This document shows positions 25,794 through 34,374 of a stretch of DNA of 64,000 nt, piece by piece. How positions within the stretch are numbered: the first letter of the stretch is position 1; the number at the start of each line of letters is the position of its first letter. This DNA comes from Enterococcus_G camelliae (lineage in GTDB: Bacteria; Bacillota; Bacilli; Lactobacillales; Enterococcaceae): the NCBI RefSeq assembly GCF_042685105.1, contig NZ_JBHUMO010000044.1, forward strand, positions 62,001-126,000, written 5' to 3'. Below the pieces are notes generated by a model that worked only from the letters and a program-made list of their open reading frames with translations, searched no databases and was not told the origin of the DNA. A program made the translations under genes and the position numbers.

Positions 25794-27184
25794 TTGATTG
25801 CTCCTAACTGATTGGATTCGGCAACGGTTTTAAACCAATGACCGGATTTTTTGACTGTCTTGATTTGTGTATGAATGTCATTTGCAATAAATCCGTAACG
25901 GTTCTTATAGGCATTCAACCAAGACCAGCAATCAATGGGGGTCCACATATGATAACCAAAACAATTCGAACCTTCTGCGATGCCTTTATGTAACCAAGAG
26001 AGGTGATCATGAACAAATGCAATGCGGTAATCGTCTTGAATCACACCTTGATCATCCATAAACCGTTCTTCATTGGATACACCCATTCCATTTTCAGAGA
26101 CATACCAAGGAATATTGCGATAATTTTCTTGGATATTTTTGGCAATATCATACATAGCTTCGGGATAAATTTCCCAGCCACGATCCCGATTGACCCTACG
26201 ACCTGGCAAATTGTACTCATCATAATATCGATTTGGTAACCATTCTCCCACTGAATTCGGTGCAATGTCAGGTGCTTGAACCCGGTTAGGATGGTAATAA
26301 TTGACTCCCAAAAAGTCAATCGTATTTTCACGAATCGTTTGCTTTTCTTCCCTTGTACTTTCCCATAGTACGCCATCTTCTGCTAGAAGGGCCTCTAATT
26401 CTTCAGGGAAGTGGCCATGGATGGCGGGTTCCAAAAAGAGTTTGTTGTTCCACAATTCGGCAATCCGAGCTGCCTCTTGGTCACTCGGTTTATCTGAAGC
26501 TGCATAAGTAGGTGTTAAATTTAAAACAATCCCGATTTGCGCTTCTGGGAGTGCCAATTTTTTGAAGCGTTCAATGGCCTTGGCTGATGCTAAATTTAAG
26601 TTATAAGCAACTTGGACGCCTTTTTTGCCATCAACTAGATTTGGGTAATGAAATTGATACAAGTATTCGCCTTCTACTACTACCATTGGTTCATTGTGCG
26701 TCGTCCAATACTTGACACGATCTCCAAATAGACGAAAGCACGTTTCTGCGAATCCAGCAAATAGCTCCACAACTTTTTTGGATTCCCAACCACCATATTT
26801 TTGGTACAACTCAACAGGTAAATCAAAATGATGCAAATTCATTACCGGAATCATCCCATTTGCCAAGATTTCATCGATCACTTGATTGTAAAAAGCAGCA
26901 CCTGCTTCATCGACTGTATTCGTTTCAAAATCATCAATCAAACGAGTCCATTGGATACTTGTTCGCACGCTGTTCATTCCGATTGACCGCATCATGGCTA
27001 AATCTTCGGCGTAGCTATTATAAAAATTGGAGGCTGTGTCGGGTCCAACCTGGTTAAAAAATTTTTCAGGCTCCTGATCATAAAAGTAATCAAATACATT
27101 GGCATGTTTTTTGTGAAAACGACCTTCACTTTGCGGTCCGGATGTGGCAGCACCCCACCAAAAATGTTCTGGAAATTGTTTCAT
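25790..27184 (-). CDS. GH1 glycosidase (putative 6-phospho-beta-glucosidase)
   Basis: 464 residues, a complete GH1 TIM barrel. The acid/base Glu lies in TTHNEPMVVVEGEY and the nucleophile in WYVSENGMG. PTS linkage suggests a phosphorylated disaccharide. However, the region that binds the 6-phosphate in classical enzymes (Ser...Lys-x-Tyr, as in SWSNGYEKRYG) here reads SWLNAYKNRYGF: Lys is shifted one position and Asn occupies the usual Lys place, so specificity may differ. The gene follows EIIC after a 179-base structured gap and overlaps the DUF871 gene by 4 bases. Confidence 0.85.
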   Translation of the reverse strand: MKQFPEHFWWGAATSGPQSEGRFHKKHANVFDYFYDQEPEKFFNQVGPDTASNFYNSYAEDLAMMRSIGMNSVRTSIQWTRLIDDFETNTVDEAGAAFYNQVIDEILANGMIPVMNLHHFDLPVELYQKYGGWESKKVVELFAGFAETCFRLFGDRVKYWTTHNEPMVVVEGEYLYQFHYPNLVDGKKGVQVAYNLNLASAKAIERFKKLALPEAQIGIVLNLTPTYAASDKPSDQEAARIAELWNNKLFLEPAIHGHFPEELEALLAEDGVLWESTREEKQTIRENTIDFLGVNYYHPNRVQAPDIAPNSVGEWLPNRYYDEYNLPGRRVNRDRGWEIYPEAMYDIAKNIQENYRNIPWYVSENGMGVSNEERFMDDQGVIQDDYRIAFVHDHLSWLHKGIAEGSNCFGYHMWTPIDCWSWLNAYKNRYGFIANDIHTQIKTVKKSGHWFKTVAESNQLGAIK

Positions 27185-27218
27185 ACGAATTCTCCTATCC
27201 TATTTCATTCTGCTATCT

Positions 27219-27331
27219 AAAAGAAAAACATCCAAACTATAGTGCTCTTTTCTGTTCATCGCTTCCTAGCCTTAGCTATCAATCGATTGACAGGAAAGAT
27301 GATCAACTATCTTTTGGATGTCTTCTTTCAT
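27219..27331 (-). other. structured gap inside the PTS operon between EIIC and GH1
   Basis: Arms AAAGAA..ACATCCAAA and TTTGGATGT.TTCTTT enclose ~77 bases that include the palindrome TCAATCGATTGA. A long-range hairpin in the operon mRNA, possibly an RNA-processing or partial-termination element. No gene seen in the 179-base gap. Confidence 0.4.
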
Positions 27332-27363
27332 TTCCTTACACTACTTCTTGAACTGACTCTTTG

Positions 27364-28614
27364 TTAAGCATGTTCTCTCTTTTGTTCTTGAATATTTGCC
27401 ATAATGACAAATGGCATATAAATCAAAACAGACACGGCAATATTCACAGCAGCCAAAACACCACCAGCTAAACTTTTCGTAGCTAAGATACCACCGATAA
27501 TTGGTGGAGTTACCCAAGGTGGCATCACTGTTGCAGCCGGAACGATGCCCGTTTTGGTTGCAAAGTAAGCAATTGATACCGTAATCATTGGTGTTAAAAT
27601 GAATGGGATGAACAATAATGGATTTAAAACAATTGGTAAACCAAATAATAACGGTTCGTTAATATTAAATAGTCCTGGTGCAGCGGACAAATTGTTGACG
27701 ATCATATACGGTTTGTTTTTGCGTCCAACAATGTAGATAGCAATAATTAAGCCAATTGTTACCCCTGTACCACCCATATTTACGAATGAATCAAAGAATG
27801 GTTTGTTTACAATAAAGGGTGCCGCTTTTCCTGCTTCAATCGCTTTTACATTGGCTGCAATAGCGGGTGCGTTGATAGTTTGCATGAATGGATCAATCAT
27901 GTTCGCCCCATGTAAGCCAAAGAACCATAAGAATGGTGCAATAAAAGCTAATAGTAAAGCAGAAGGATACGAATTTGCCAAGCCCATAAATGGTTCTTGA
28001 ACCAATGCGTAGAAAGAAGCAAACATGTCTTTCACACCTAAACCAGTCACAATTGCTGCAAACAAACCAAAAATAGATACCGTAATCATTGCGGGTAATA
28101 AAGAAGCAAAGGCTCTTGCAACTGCAGGTGGCACGCCATCTGGCATTTTGATGACTAATTTTTCACTACCGCTTAAACGAGAATAGATTTCAGCTGTTAA
28201 AATACCAACAATTAATGCTACAAATAAACCAGTTGAACCCATTCCACTCGTTGCTGCTCCTAAAGTGAAGAAAGATGCCAAGGAAACTGCTCCTGTTGCA
28301 ACTGCATCTTTGCCATAATCTTTAGCTAAATTATAAGCAACTAAAAAAGCAATAAAAACAGATAAAATACCGAAAGTTCCACTCCAGACAGCAGCACCGA
28401 ACCCTTTCCAGGCTTCTCCACCAAAAATTCCATTCATGAGCTCTTGGAATCCTGGGATTGGTAAGTTGTTGATCATCACCGCTAAGGCACCTAAAATCAT
28501 TAATGGCATGGTCACCATAAATGCATCACGGATAGCAACTAAGTGACGTTGTGCCCCTACTTTGGATGCAACGGGGATAAACCGTTTCTCCATGAAATTA
28601 ATAAATCCATCCAT
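27364..28614 (-). CDS. PTS lactose/cellobiose-family EIIC permease
   Basis: 416 residues with about ten membrane helices, starting MDGFINFMEKRFIPVASKVGAQRHL, a typical CelB-type N-terminus. The conserved FNINEPLLFGLPIVLNP (phosphorylation-linked Glu loop) and HGANMIDPF segments are present. It transports and, with EIIB, phosphorylates the sugar. AGGAGG precedes the ATG. It is separated from EIIA/EIIB by the acetyltransferase gene. Confidence 0.88.
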   Translation of the reverse strand: MDGFINFMEKRFIPVASKVGAQRHLVAIRDAFMVTMPLMILGALAVMINNLPIPGFQELMNGIFGGEAWKGFGAAVWSGTFGILSVFIAFLVAYNLAKDYGKDAVATGAVSLASFFTLGAATSGMGSTGLFVALIVGILTAEIYSRLSGSEKLVIKMPDGVPPAVARAFASLLPAMITVSIFGLFAAIVTGLGVKDMFASFYALVQEPFMGLANSYPSALLLAFIAPFLWFFGLHGANMIDPFMQTINAPAIAANVKAIEAGKAAPFIVNKPFFDSFVNMGGTGVTIGLIIAIYIVGRKNKPYMIVNNLSAAPGLFNINEPLLFGLPIVLNPLLFIPFILTPMITVSIAYFATKTGIVPAATVMPPWVTPPIIGGILATKSLAGGVLAAVNIAVSVLIYMPFVIMANIQEQKREHA

Positions 28615-28637
28615 ATTCTTTCCTCCTAAGAATCGTA

Positions 28638-29822
28638 TTAAAAATAATCATAAAATGCGTGAGTTTTCTTGGAAAACTGTGCATTTAGATCCTCATTTGC
28701 TGAACCAACAAGCTGCTGACAAGCCAGTAGCTGATCCAATGTTTGTTGCCCAAAAAATAAATTTGTCCAAGCAGCGATATCTCCTGACAGAGTTACGCTC
28801 GCCTGCTCAGTAGCCTGATCCACGCTGACTGCTCCATTTTCTTGTTTAACTTTCCAACAACCAACATTCCAGGGACAACAAGGATCTGCAGTCACTTCAA
28901 AGGTGACAGTCACTGCTGCCGTTGTTTTGAACCATTTTTGCAATAATGCTGGAAAGTTAATAATTCTAGTCATCATATACGGTTGTAGCGTAATGGTTAA
29001 AGCATCTTGCTCTACAAAATACCATTCAAACCATTGGTGCAAATTGGCGACTAGTTCGATGGTGTCAAACGAAGAAACATGCGCTCCAATGAAGGCAAGT
29101 AAATCATAGACTGCTGTTTCGTTCTGCGAAACTAGTTCATCGACCACTAATCGGGAACCCAAGCGACGATAGAGTACATACCCTGTTGCTTGCTGATCAT
29201 TTTGCAAGTCATAGCTAACAGCTAGCTCTTGTCCCCCTTTGTATGTGGCTTTGTGTTGCCACCACCATTCCTCTCGGAGGATGGAGCCTGCTTCCGCTTT
29301 TTGTTGACTTTGCTGTAACCAAAGCTTTTTGACCGCTGCAAGTAGTTGTGAATCGCGGAATGTTCCTCTTCTAATTGAAGAAGTCGCTGCTTGTTTTTGT
29401 AACCGCCACTCTTTGGTTGCTACTTGATAGTGCTTTTGCCAAATCGTCGATTCAAAACCAAATCGCCGATAAAACCCTTGCGAAAATGGTGCAAGTTCAG
29501 CCAAAATAACTTCTTTTGCTTGCAAATCTGCCAATAAATCCCTAAACAAGTGGGTCATCTCTCCTTTGCCTCGAAATTCCGGCAAGGAAGCGACATAACC
29601 AATGCCTGCCATGGGAAGGGACTCCCCGTGAAACGCAACGTGAAATTGATTGGCCATCACAAAATTACTTAGTACCCCATCGGTGTAATGTCCATACAAC
29701 CACGCATGACGATAACGATTCATGAAATGAGGATCACTCGTAACTGATGCAGATTTATTAAAAGCATATTCTACAAGTGGTGCTACTTGGTTCAAGGTGG
29801 TTTCATTTGCCAATAATTCCAT
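28638..29822 (-). CDS. Eis-family GNAT acetyltransferase inside the PTS operon
   Basis: 394 residues, the Eis length: an N-terminal GNAT domain with the acetyl-CoA loop in GYVASLPEFRGKGEMTHLF, a second GNAT-like domain, and a C-terminal SCP2-like domain. ELAPFSQGFYRRFGFE matches the Eis motif that closes the first domain. Eis enzymes acetylate amines (aminoglycosides, lysines, other amino compounds). It begins 5 bases after the EIIA stop with a weak ribosome site, indicating translational coupling, and lies between EIIA and EIIC. The substrate could be an amino sugar taken up by this PTS; that is speculation. Confidence 0.82.
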   Translation of the reverse strand: MELLANETTLNQVAPLVEYAFNKSASVTSDPHFMNRYRHAWLYGHYTDGVLSNFVMANQFHVAFHGESLPMAGIGYVASLPEFRGKGEMTHLFRDLLADLQAKEVILAELAPFSQGFYRRFGFESTIWQKHYQVATKEWRLQKQAATSSIRRGTFRDSQLLAAVKKLWLQQSQQKAEAGSILREEWWWQHKATYKGGQELAVSYDLQNDQQATGYVLYRRLGSRLVVDELVSQNETAVYDLLAFIGAHVSSFDTIELVANLHQWFEWYFVEQDALTITLQPYMMTRIINFPALLQKWFKTTAAVTVTFEVTADPCCPWNVGCWKVKQENGAVSVDQATEQASVTLSGDIAAWTNLFFGQQTLDQLLACQQLVGSANEDLNAQFSKKTHAFYDYF

Positions 29823-29827
29823 TGGCT

Positions 29828-30154
29828 TTACTCTTGATCCAAGCGACGATAAATATCAATGACTTCTTTTGCTAAGTCATTAAAGGTCATACTGGTCATT
29901 AAATGATCCTGACTGTGAATCGTTAATAAAGTAATTGTAAGTGCTTCACCATTGGCTTCCGCTGTGAGCAATTGGGTCTGAGAATGGTGCGCTTCAACTA
30001 ATGCTTTTTCGGCAGAAGCTAGTTTTTGATCGGCTTCATCAAAGTCTCCCTTTTTGGCGGCTTGTATTGCTTCCATCGCATCACTTTTTGCATTCCCTGC
30101 ATTGACAATCAGTCCCATAATCGCTTCTAATTGTTCTTGACTCATTTCTGCCAT
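29828..30154 (-). CDS. PTS lactose/cellobiose-family EIIA
   Basis: About 108 residues, all helical. The phosphorylated His lies in EAHHSQTQLLTAEA (H-x-x-Q-T motif), and LLTIHSQDHLMTSM is the conserved C-terminal helix. It carries phosphate from HPr to EIIB. The ATG at 30154 is chosen with AGAGGG 8 bases upstream; GTG 30163 and ATG 30145 are alternatives. It begins 12 bases after the EIIB stop. Confidence 0.85.
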   Translation of the reverse strand: MAEMSQEQLEAIMGLIVNAGNAKSDAMEAIQAAKKGDFDEADQKLASAEKALVEAHHSQTQLLTAEANGEALTITLLTIHSQDHLMTSMTFNDLAKEVIDIYRRLDQE

Positions 30155-30166
30155 CTGCTCCACCCT

Positions 30167-30490
30167 CTACTTCTCTTCAATTAATTGAATGGCCGTTTGC
30201 AAAACGCGCTCGCCATTCATCATGCCGTAATCTTTCATATCAATCACAGCGACTGGAATATTTTTCCCAGCAACCTTTCCTTCAAATTGGGCCTTCATAA
30301 AGCGAACTTGTGGTCCAAGCATCAAAACATCCACTGGTTTCTCAGCATCGGATAATTTTCCATCCGCTTCTGAAGCGGAAACGGCAAAGATATCTGCTTC
30401 AATCCCATCGATTTGGGCAGCCTTTTCCATTTTTTGAACCAATAAACTTGTACTCATACCGGCTGAGCATACTAACATAATTCGTTTCAT
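30167..30490 (-). CDS. PTS lactose/cellobiose-family EIIB
   Basis: 107 residues starting MKRIMLVCSAGMSTSLLVQKM; the Cys in CSAGMSTS is the phosphorylated residue of the family. It passes phosphate from EIIA to the incoming sugar at EIIC. The ATG at 30490 has AAGGAG at 8 bases; ATG 30496 is too close. First gene of the operon behind the sigma-54 promoter. Confidence 0.88.
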   Translation of the reverse strand: MKRIMLVCSAGMSTSLLVQKMEKAAQIDGIEADIFAVSASEADGKLSDAEKPVDVLMLGPQVRFMKAQFEGKVAGKNIPVAVIDMKDYGMMNGERVLQTAIQLIEEK

Positions 30491-30530
30491 TCTCATCGCT
30501 CCTTTATTTTCTGCTTACACTTTCTTATTA

Positions 30531-30547
30531 AGCAATATCCGTGCCAA
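30531..30547 (-). promoter_or_regulatory. sigma-54 (-24/-12) promoter of the PTS operon
   Basis: Minus-strand TTGGCACGGATATTGC is a perfect TGGCACG-N4-TTGC; GG (30544-30545) and GC (30532-30533) are 10 bases apart. The next bases (AAAGTGTAAGC) match those after the aco promoter. Confidence 0.92.
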
Positions 30548-30594
30548 CTTTTTTTGACGGAATCCGTGCTATCGCGCACTTTGTTTTTACACAC

Positions 30595-30637
30595 AAAAAG
30601 AAATTCCCCTACACACTGTGTAAAGAAATTTCTTTTT
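30595..30637 (-). terminator. terminator of the levR-type regulator gene
   Basis: Arms AAAAAGAAATT / AATTTCTTTTT with an inner ACACA-C-TGTGT hairpin, between the regulator stop and the PTS promoter. Confidence 0.65.
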
Positions 30638-30647
30638 GCTGCACACT

Positions 30648-33296
30648 CTATTCATCTGACTGTAAGAAGAGAACAATTAAGTTGGCGATGTCCTCTCTAC
30701 GAAATTGGATAGTGGCTTTTTTTTCAATGCTGGCTAAGTTCTGTTTAATCAGCTCGGCAAGTTGGCTTTGTTTTTGTAAAATGGTATCCGCATTCGGAAG
30801 TGTTGGTGGAAAAATTCCTCGCCGGATACTATCCATTAGGGCAGCGAGATGAAGCGCAATGGCTTGTTGCAATTCATCATCGATTTCGATTGACGCTTGC
30901 ATGACAATGGCTTGGACGACTTTGGCGGCGATGGGAATATTTTCCTGAAAATACGCAATCGGTGACGATGGTTCCTCCGTTTTAGTCGCTATTCCTAGCG
31001 CTTTTTTTAAAGCGCTACTTTGTTCTTGTTCAAAAACACTTAAAGCTGGAAAGAATGGCACCCCGTTAAATTGGACATTCACTGTTCCAATAATGGCTCT
31101 TATATCCCATGTTTGGCTTAATTCTTCAAGTTTTTGATGGAAATTCCTTTTTTCTAAAAATTGCATTGGAATCACCGTGTATTCGGACAAATCCACTAAT
31201 TTTTCGACAGCAGCTTGTAATTTTTTGGCGACACCTTCCCCTGTAAAACAAGCAACCACCACTGCTTTTTTCTTTTTCGAAGGTTCGACATTTGTTTCCT
31301 CTCTTTTGAAAATATTGACCATCATCGTTTTGATACTTAAGATAATTTCATCAATACTGCGACCCAAAGAAGCCATCCGAATACTTTCAAGCACCATCAT
31401 CGTACTGGTCATAGTCAAAACACCAGTGGGTAAGTTTAGTTCTTGCTCAATCAATTGACCAAAATTGCTTGGTGAACCCATGTCAGTCAAGAGTAAGATT
31501 CCTTCTTTTAAGTGTTCCCGGTTCGCACGCGCGTAGTCCAGTACGAGTTGATACATATCTTCCGCTCTCAAATTTAACGGCATATCAAAAGCAACACCGC
31601 TTTGAATTCCCAGAAGTGACTGCGCTGTTTCGAGCATACTGGAAGCTGTGGAATGCCCATGCATAATGACAAAGACATTCACTTGAGATTGCTTTTGTTC
31701 CTCTGTATCCAATAGCTCATGCGTTAAAAACATAGTGATAAATCCAATTTCATCCATTGGCACTTCGATCGTATACACTTCTTCAATTCTCGTGGAGAAC
31801 TCAATCGCTAACTGAAATTCCTGTGGGTACTTGCGCCTCACAGCATTTAGATTGGGATGGGCAATCAGTTGCTTCGTTTGAATTCGTTCCAGCATTGACT
31901 GGACATGCAAGGCAAATGCAAAGCGCGTCTTTTCTGTATACTTGCGGTGGAGCTTTTCTTCTGCAATTTGATACAAGTCATTCACTAATTTCCATAAATC
32001 ATCACTAATTATTTCTTGATAGGTATTGCTGTGAGACAATTCTTCCATATACGTATCAAAATATTTATCTACATCATTTGCAATCAAAGATTCTAAATCA
32101 ATCGTAGCCAAATTATTTTTTTCTAATGAATCCAGTTTGTACGTAATTGTTTGGTAAACATCCATATTTGTCGAGGGATCTTGGGACCAAACGACTTCTT
32201 TTTCACCCGGCTCAAAATGAAGATAGGAACTTTTGTTATCAATGAGCGGCCCAATTTTATCCGAAACCTCATTTAAGCGTAGCAAGCCCTTTTGTACTGT
32301 TAGCGGCAAGTCTTCTTTTCGAATAATTAAATGGGTCAAATCCGAAGAAGTTGCCAAGTGCAGAAAACTTTTGGCACAAACAAGTTTTAAGTCACGTTTT
32401 AATTGACCAACGTTGCCCTCCGTTTTATACAGCAAAAAAGCCAATAAACTATATTTATCCAATTCAATTTCTTGATTCAAACGATTGGATTCCTGTTGTA
32501 GGAAACCACTAATAATGGCCAAACGCTCATCAAGTGTTCGCTCGTCTAGCGGAGGCAATTCAATTTGCATGGGGATTCTTCGATTAAATGTTTCCAAAAA
32601 AATGGTACTTGTTTCCGTCGTTGCGCCAATAATTTGGACGGATGCTGTTTGTTCTTGGTTTTCACCCAAGGGACGATAGGTTCCTTTATCAATAAAGGTG
32701 AACAACATTTCTTGTCCTTCGGGAGGTAAGCGATGAATCTCATCGAGAAATAGAATTCCTCCATCGGCTTGCGCAACCAATCCTGTTCGGGTCTCATCTG
32801 CTCCAGTATATGCGCCCTTTTTCACCCCAAAAATATGGGAAAACAATAGTTGCGGGTTTTGAGCATAATCCGCACAATTAAATGTAATAAAAGGCGCATC
32901 TGCTTCAATCACACCCGCCATCAATCCGAAATTGTACATACATTCTGCAAACAATGTCTTTCCTGTACCAGTCTCTCCAAAAATCAGCGTATGCAACCCT
33001 CTTGGAGGATACAACATCGCCGCCTTGGCCTTTTGAATTGGATTTTTTAAGGAATAGTCCGCGCCAATTAAATAATCAAACGTGATACGTTCTTCTTTTT
33101 GGGCCGGTCCTTTTTTCAGCCAATAATGGACTGGCCGACTGTCATCTTTTTCAACCAACTGCTCTTTGACCAATTCATTCAGATAACGACTCGCATTGGT
33201 GCGGTCCAAGTTTCCTAACGTTGCAACTTCTGATGCCGTTAAGTTTTTCTTATGATGGCTTAGAATTTCATATACTTGTTCTTTCTTACTCTTCAA
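30648..33296 (-). CDS. LevR-type sigma-54 activator with PRD and PTS domains
   Basis: 882 residues. Order: N-terminal winged HTH (~1-60), AAA+ sigma-54 domain with Walker A GETGTGKT (107-114), sigma-54 loop GAYTGA (161-166) and FLDEIHRLP (Walker B), a PRD (~440-550), an EIIA-mannose-like domain with VIMHGHSTASSML (active His), an EIIB-like domain (VVVACFTGEGVAKKL) and a second PRD at the C-terminus. This is LevR/ManR architecture: phosphorylation by HPr and EIIB sets activity. It starts with TTG 33296 behind GGTGGGAG. Located just upstream of, and co-oriented with, the PTS operon it presumably activates. Confidence 0.9.
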   Translation of the reverse strand: MKSKKEQVYEILSHHKKNLTASEVATLGNLDRTNASRYLNELVKEQLVEKDDSRPVHYWLKKGPAQKEERITFDYLIGADYSLKNPIQKAKAAMLYPPRGLHTLIFGETGTGKTLFAECMYNFGLMAGVIEADAPFITFNCADYAQNPQLLFSHIFGVKKGAYTGADETRTGLVAQADGGILFLDEIHRLPPEGQEMLFTFIDKGTYRPLGENQEQTASVQIIGATTETSTIFLETFNRRIPMQIELPPLDERTLDERLAIISGFLQQESNRLNQEIELDKYSLLAFLLYKTEGNVGQLKRDLKLVCAKSFLHLATSSDLTHLIIRKEDLPLTVQKGLLRLNEVSDKIGPLIDNKSSYLHFEPGEKEVVWSQDPSTNMDVYQTITYKLDSLEKNNLATIDLESLIANDVDKYFDTYMEELSHSNTYQEIISDDLWKLVNDLYQIAEEKLHRKYTEKTRFAFALHVQSMLERIQTKQLIAHPNLNAVRRKYPQEFQLAIEFSTRIEEVYTIEVPMDEIGFITMFLTHELLDTEEQKQSQVNVFVIMHGHSTASSMLETAQSLLGIQSGVAFDMPLNLRAEDMYQLVLDYARANREHLKEGILLLTDMGSPSNFGQLIEQELNLPTGVLTMTSTMMVLESIRMASLGRSIDEIILSIKTMMVNIFKREETNVEPSKKKKAVVVACFTGEGVAKKLQAAVEKLVDLSEYTVIPMQFLEKRNFHQKLEELSQTWDIRAIIGTVNVQFNGVPFFPALSVFEQEQSSALKKALGIATKTEEPSSPIAYFQENIPIAAKVVQAIVMQASIEIDDELQQAIALHLAALMDSIRRGIFPPTLPNADTILQKQSQLAELIKQNLASIEKKATIQFRREDIANLIVLFLQSDE

Positions 33297-33326
33297 TTCT
33301 CTCCCACCTTTCCGTCATTCATTTGC

Positions 33327-33355
33327 AGTATAAGCGATTCTGTTCGCTTGAGCAA
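33327..33355 (-). promoter_or_regulatory. sigma-A-type promoter of the LevR-type gene
   Basis: Minus strand TTGCTC (33350-33355), 17 bases, TATACT (33327-33332), about 30 bases before the TTG start. Confidence 0.6.
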
Positions 33356-33398
33356 ATGAATCAACGTACCTACCGACCCTTAATAAAGGAAAATCCGC

Positions 33399-33437
33399 AA
33401 AAAAAGACCACTCATTGTTGGGGGACAACGAGTGGTC
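33399..33437 (-). terminator. terminator of the TerC-family gene
   Basis: Stem GACCACTC-A-TTGT / ACAA-C-GAGTGGTC followed on the minus strand by a seven-T run; about 115 bases after the terC stop. The rest of 33438-33552 shows no gene. Confidence 0.8.
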
Positions 33438-33552
33438 AGGGAGTAAAATGAAAAAGATATAGGGTTGTTTATTGGTATGAATAAAGCATACCTTTGAAAT
33501 GTGAATTTTTTTAGTCAATCGTATGAAAAAAAATAAAAATTTGCTTACTCAA

Positions 33553-34236
33553 TCATTTACTCCCTACTTTTACTAATTTTTTTCCTCCCATGGTAAAAAC
33601 CAAGAAAAGTAGAACGAGGCAAAAAATCATTGGCACAACTACGGTATGGGTAAGATTGGGAATCCAACCATTCACCACATGAGCGATGTACTGATCTTCA
33701 ACAAACATTTTTCCGGAAGTATACGCGATTAACACGCCCCCAATCCAGACAACCAAGGAAAAACGATCCATAATCTTTAAAATAAGCTGACTTCCGAAGA
33801 TAATTAAAGGAATACTAATGGCTAATCCAAAGACAGCCAAAAGTTTGCTCTCACCTGACACACCGGCAATGGCCAGAATATTATCCAAGCTCATTACCAA
33901 GTCCGCTAAGATAATCGTACGAACAGCCGCAGCCAAAGATGCACCCGCCGTCACTTCTTGTGTTTCCTCAGTTTCTTCTGCTAATAAATCATAGGCGATG
34001 TACAATAACAATAAACTACCAACAATTTTTACGAAGGGGATTGCCAATAACTGAATCGCCACCAACATTAATGTAACCCTCAACACTATTGCACCAGCGG
34101 TACCTATTAGAATGGCCTTTTCTCGTTGTTTTCCTTCTAATTTACGTGTTGCCAATGCAATGACCACCGCATTGTCTCCACTTAGGATCAAATCCAATAA
34201 TACTATTGATAACACTTTCATAATCAACTCTAACAC
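33553..34236 (-). CDS. TerC-family integral membrane protein (YjbE type)
   Basis: 227 residues with about seven membrane helices. The family motifs LILSGDNAVVIALA (helix 1) and LADLVMSLDNILAIAG (helix 4) carry the conserved Asp-Asn pairs thought to bind a metal. TerC proteins export Mn2+, often to metalate secreted or membrane enzymes. GTG start behind GATGGAGG. Many relatives are behind a Mn-sensing yybP-ykoY riboswitch; the 138-base upstream gap is mostly a terminator and leaves no room for one. Confidence 0.85.
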   Translation of the reverse strand: MLELIMKVLSIVLLDLILSGDNAVVIALATRKLEGKQREKAILIGTAGAIVLRVTLMLVAIQLLAIPFVKIVGSLLLLYIAYDLLAEETEETQEVTAGASLAAAVRTIILADLVMSLDNILAIAGVSGESKLLAVFGLAISIPLIIFGSQLILKIMDRFSLVVWIGGVLIAYTSGKMFVEDQYIAHVVNGWIPNLTHTVVVPMIFCLVLLFLVFTMGGKKLVKVGSK

Positions 34237-34289
34237 GTAAAAGCCTCCATCTTCTTTTTTTACATGATTTATTATAAAAAAAAAACCAC

Positions 34290-34343
34290 AAAAAAACCAA
34301 TCGAATTGTTTCTAAATTGAAACTAGACGTCACTCGATTGGTT
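34290..34343 (-). terminator. terminator of the monooxygenase-fold gene
   Basis: Arms (A)ACCAATCGA / TCGATTGGT(T) with an inner GTTTC/GAAAC hairpin and a T-run on the minus strand. Confidence 0.8.
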
Positions 34344-34374
34344 TGTTTTGTGAGAAAGAACAACTATTGTCCTA

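Noticed and set aside
27142..27351. 69-codon plus-strand frame across the EIIC-GH1 gap
   Set aside because: Antisense to an operon, begins inside the GH1 gene, and has no ribosome site; the gap is better explained as an RNA structure.
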